5,807 nucleotides of DNA. It comes from Alphaproteobacteria bacterium (GTDB lineage Bacteria; Pseudomonadota; Alphaproteobacteria; ATCC43930; CGMCC-115725). Below the pieces are notes generated by a model, which saw nothing but the letters and a program-made list of their open reading frames with translations, ran no database searches and was not told the origin of the DNA. The translations under genes were made by a program, and so were the position numbers. Shown one piece after another: positions 5,583-5,807 of the stretch (position 1 is its first letter; every line of letters starts with the position of its first letter). The stretch is from contig VAZF01000551.1 in assembly GCA_005888425.1 (NCBI GenBank), positions 1 to 5,807 on the forward strand, in the 5' to 3' direction.

Positions 5583-5807
5583 CTATTCCGCCGGGGCGGA
5601 GGCCGGCTCCTTCTGCCCGAAGCTCGGCGAGTCGGTGCGGTCGAGAAGCGCTTCCGGTCCTTCGGTCGGCAGGTTTTCGAGATAGTCGATCGCGCCCTGG
5701 ATGTCGTTTTCCCACATCTCGCGCGGCAGTTCGTAAAGGAACTCGACCCCGTAGCCATTGGGGTCGTTGATGTAGACGCTGTGCGTCACGCCGTGGTTGA
5801 CGCGCCA
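5583..5807 (-). CDS. C-terminal part of a VOC / extradiol-dioxygenase-like protein (partial)
   Basis: Only the last 74 codons and the stop are in the window; the 5' end lies beyond position 5807. The visible start WRVNHGVTHSVYINDPNGYG leads into VEFLYELPREMW, the typical last strand pair of a VOC module: a His (H9 of the visible part), then DPNG, then a Glu (E22) that is the usual last metal ligand. The VEFLYELP wording is like class I extradiol (catechol 2,3-dioxygenase-type) proteins; this is inference from the end only. After it comes a helix (NDIQGAIDYLENLP) and a loose, Ser/Pro/Ala-rich tail ending SAPAE. A GTG at 5789 inside this stretch is not a credible start, because coding sequence continues upstream of it to the edge. 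It converges on the VOC gene at 5101-5511. Confidence 0.85.
   Translation of the reverse strand, partial: WRVNHGVTHSVYINDPNGYGVEFLYELPREMWENDIQGAIDYLENLPTEGPEALLDRTDSPSFGQKEPASAPAE

Overview
The window is GC-rich and uses alphaproteobacteria-like codons. It looks like chromosomal DNA of a Rhizobiales member, perhaps near Bradyrhizobium, Rhodopseudomonas or Xanthobacteraceae. That placement is an inference. It rests on the composition, on a PleC/DivJ-like histidine kinase core, and on two intergenic palindromes that resemble the dispersed 'TCATTCCGGG...' and '...CCGGGCTTGGCCCG...' repeats I know from that order.

Layout from left to right: a minus-strand PAS sensor histidine kinase (69-1319); a 319-base divergent intergenic region; a plus-strand ferritin-like diiron-carboxylate protein (1639-2613); two different palindromic repeats (2631-2726 and 2771-2828); a minus-strand gene for a small secreted, charged and Tyr/Gly-rich protein whose frame runs through both repeats into the antisense of the diiron gene (2363-3205); a minus-strand family 5 solute-binding lipid/peptide-type ABC transporter protein without adjacent permeases (3322-4917); a 183-base divergent promoter region; a plus-strand single-module VOC/glyoxalase protein (5101-5511); a strong intrinsic terminator; and the C-terminal end of a second, convergent VOC/extradiol-dioxygenase-like gene that leaves the window at its right edge (5583-5807).

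No shared pathway is obvious. The right half (solute-binding protein plus two VOC proteins) would fit uptake and breakdown of a small organic, possibly aromatic, compound, but nothing in the sequence proves it. The kinase has no response regulator beside it, the diiron protein has no electron-transfer partner beside it, and the binding protein has no permease beside it. Most genes here therefore look like orphans whose partners lie elsewhere. I found no tRNA, rRNA, CRISPR array, transposase or phage gene. The least ordinary feature is the reading frame that has absorbed two repeat elements (2363-2840).
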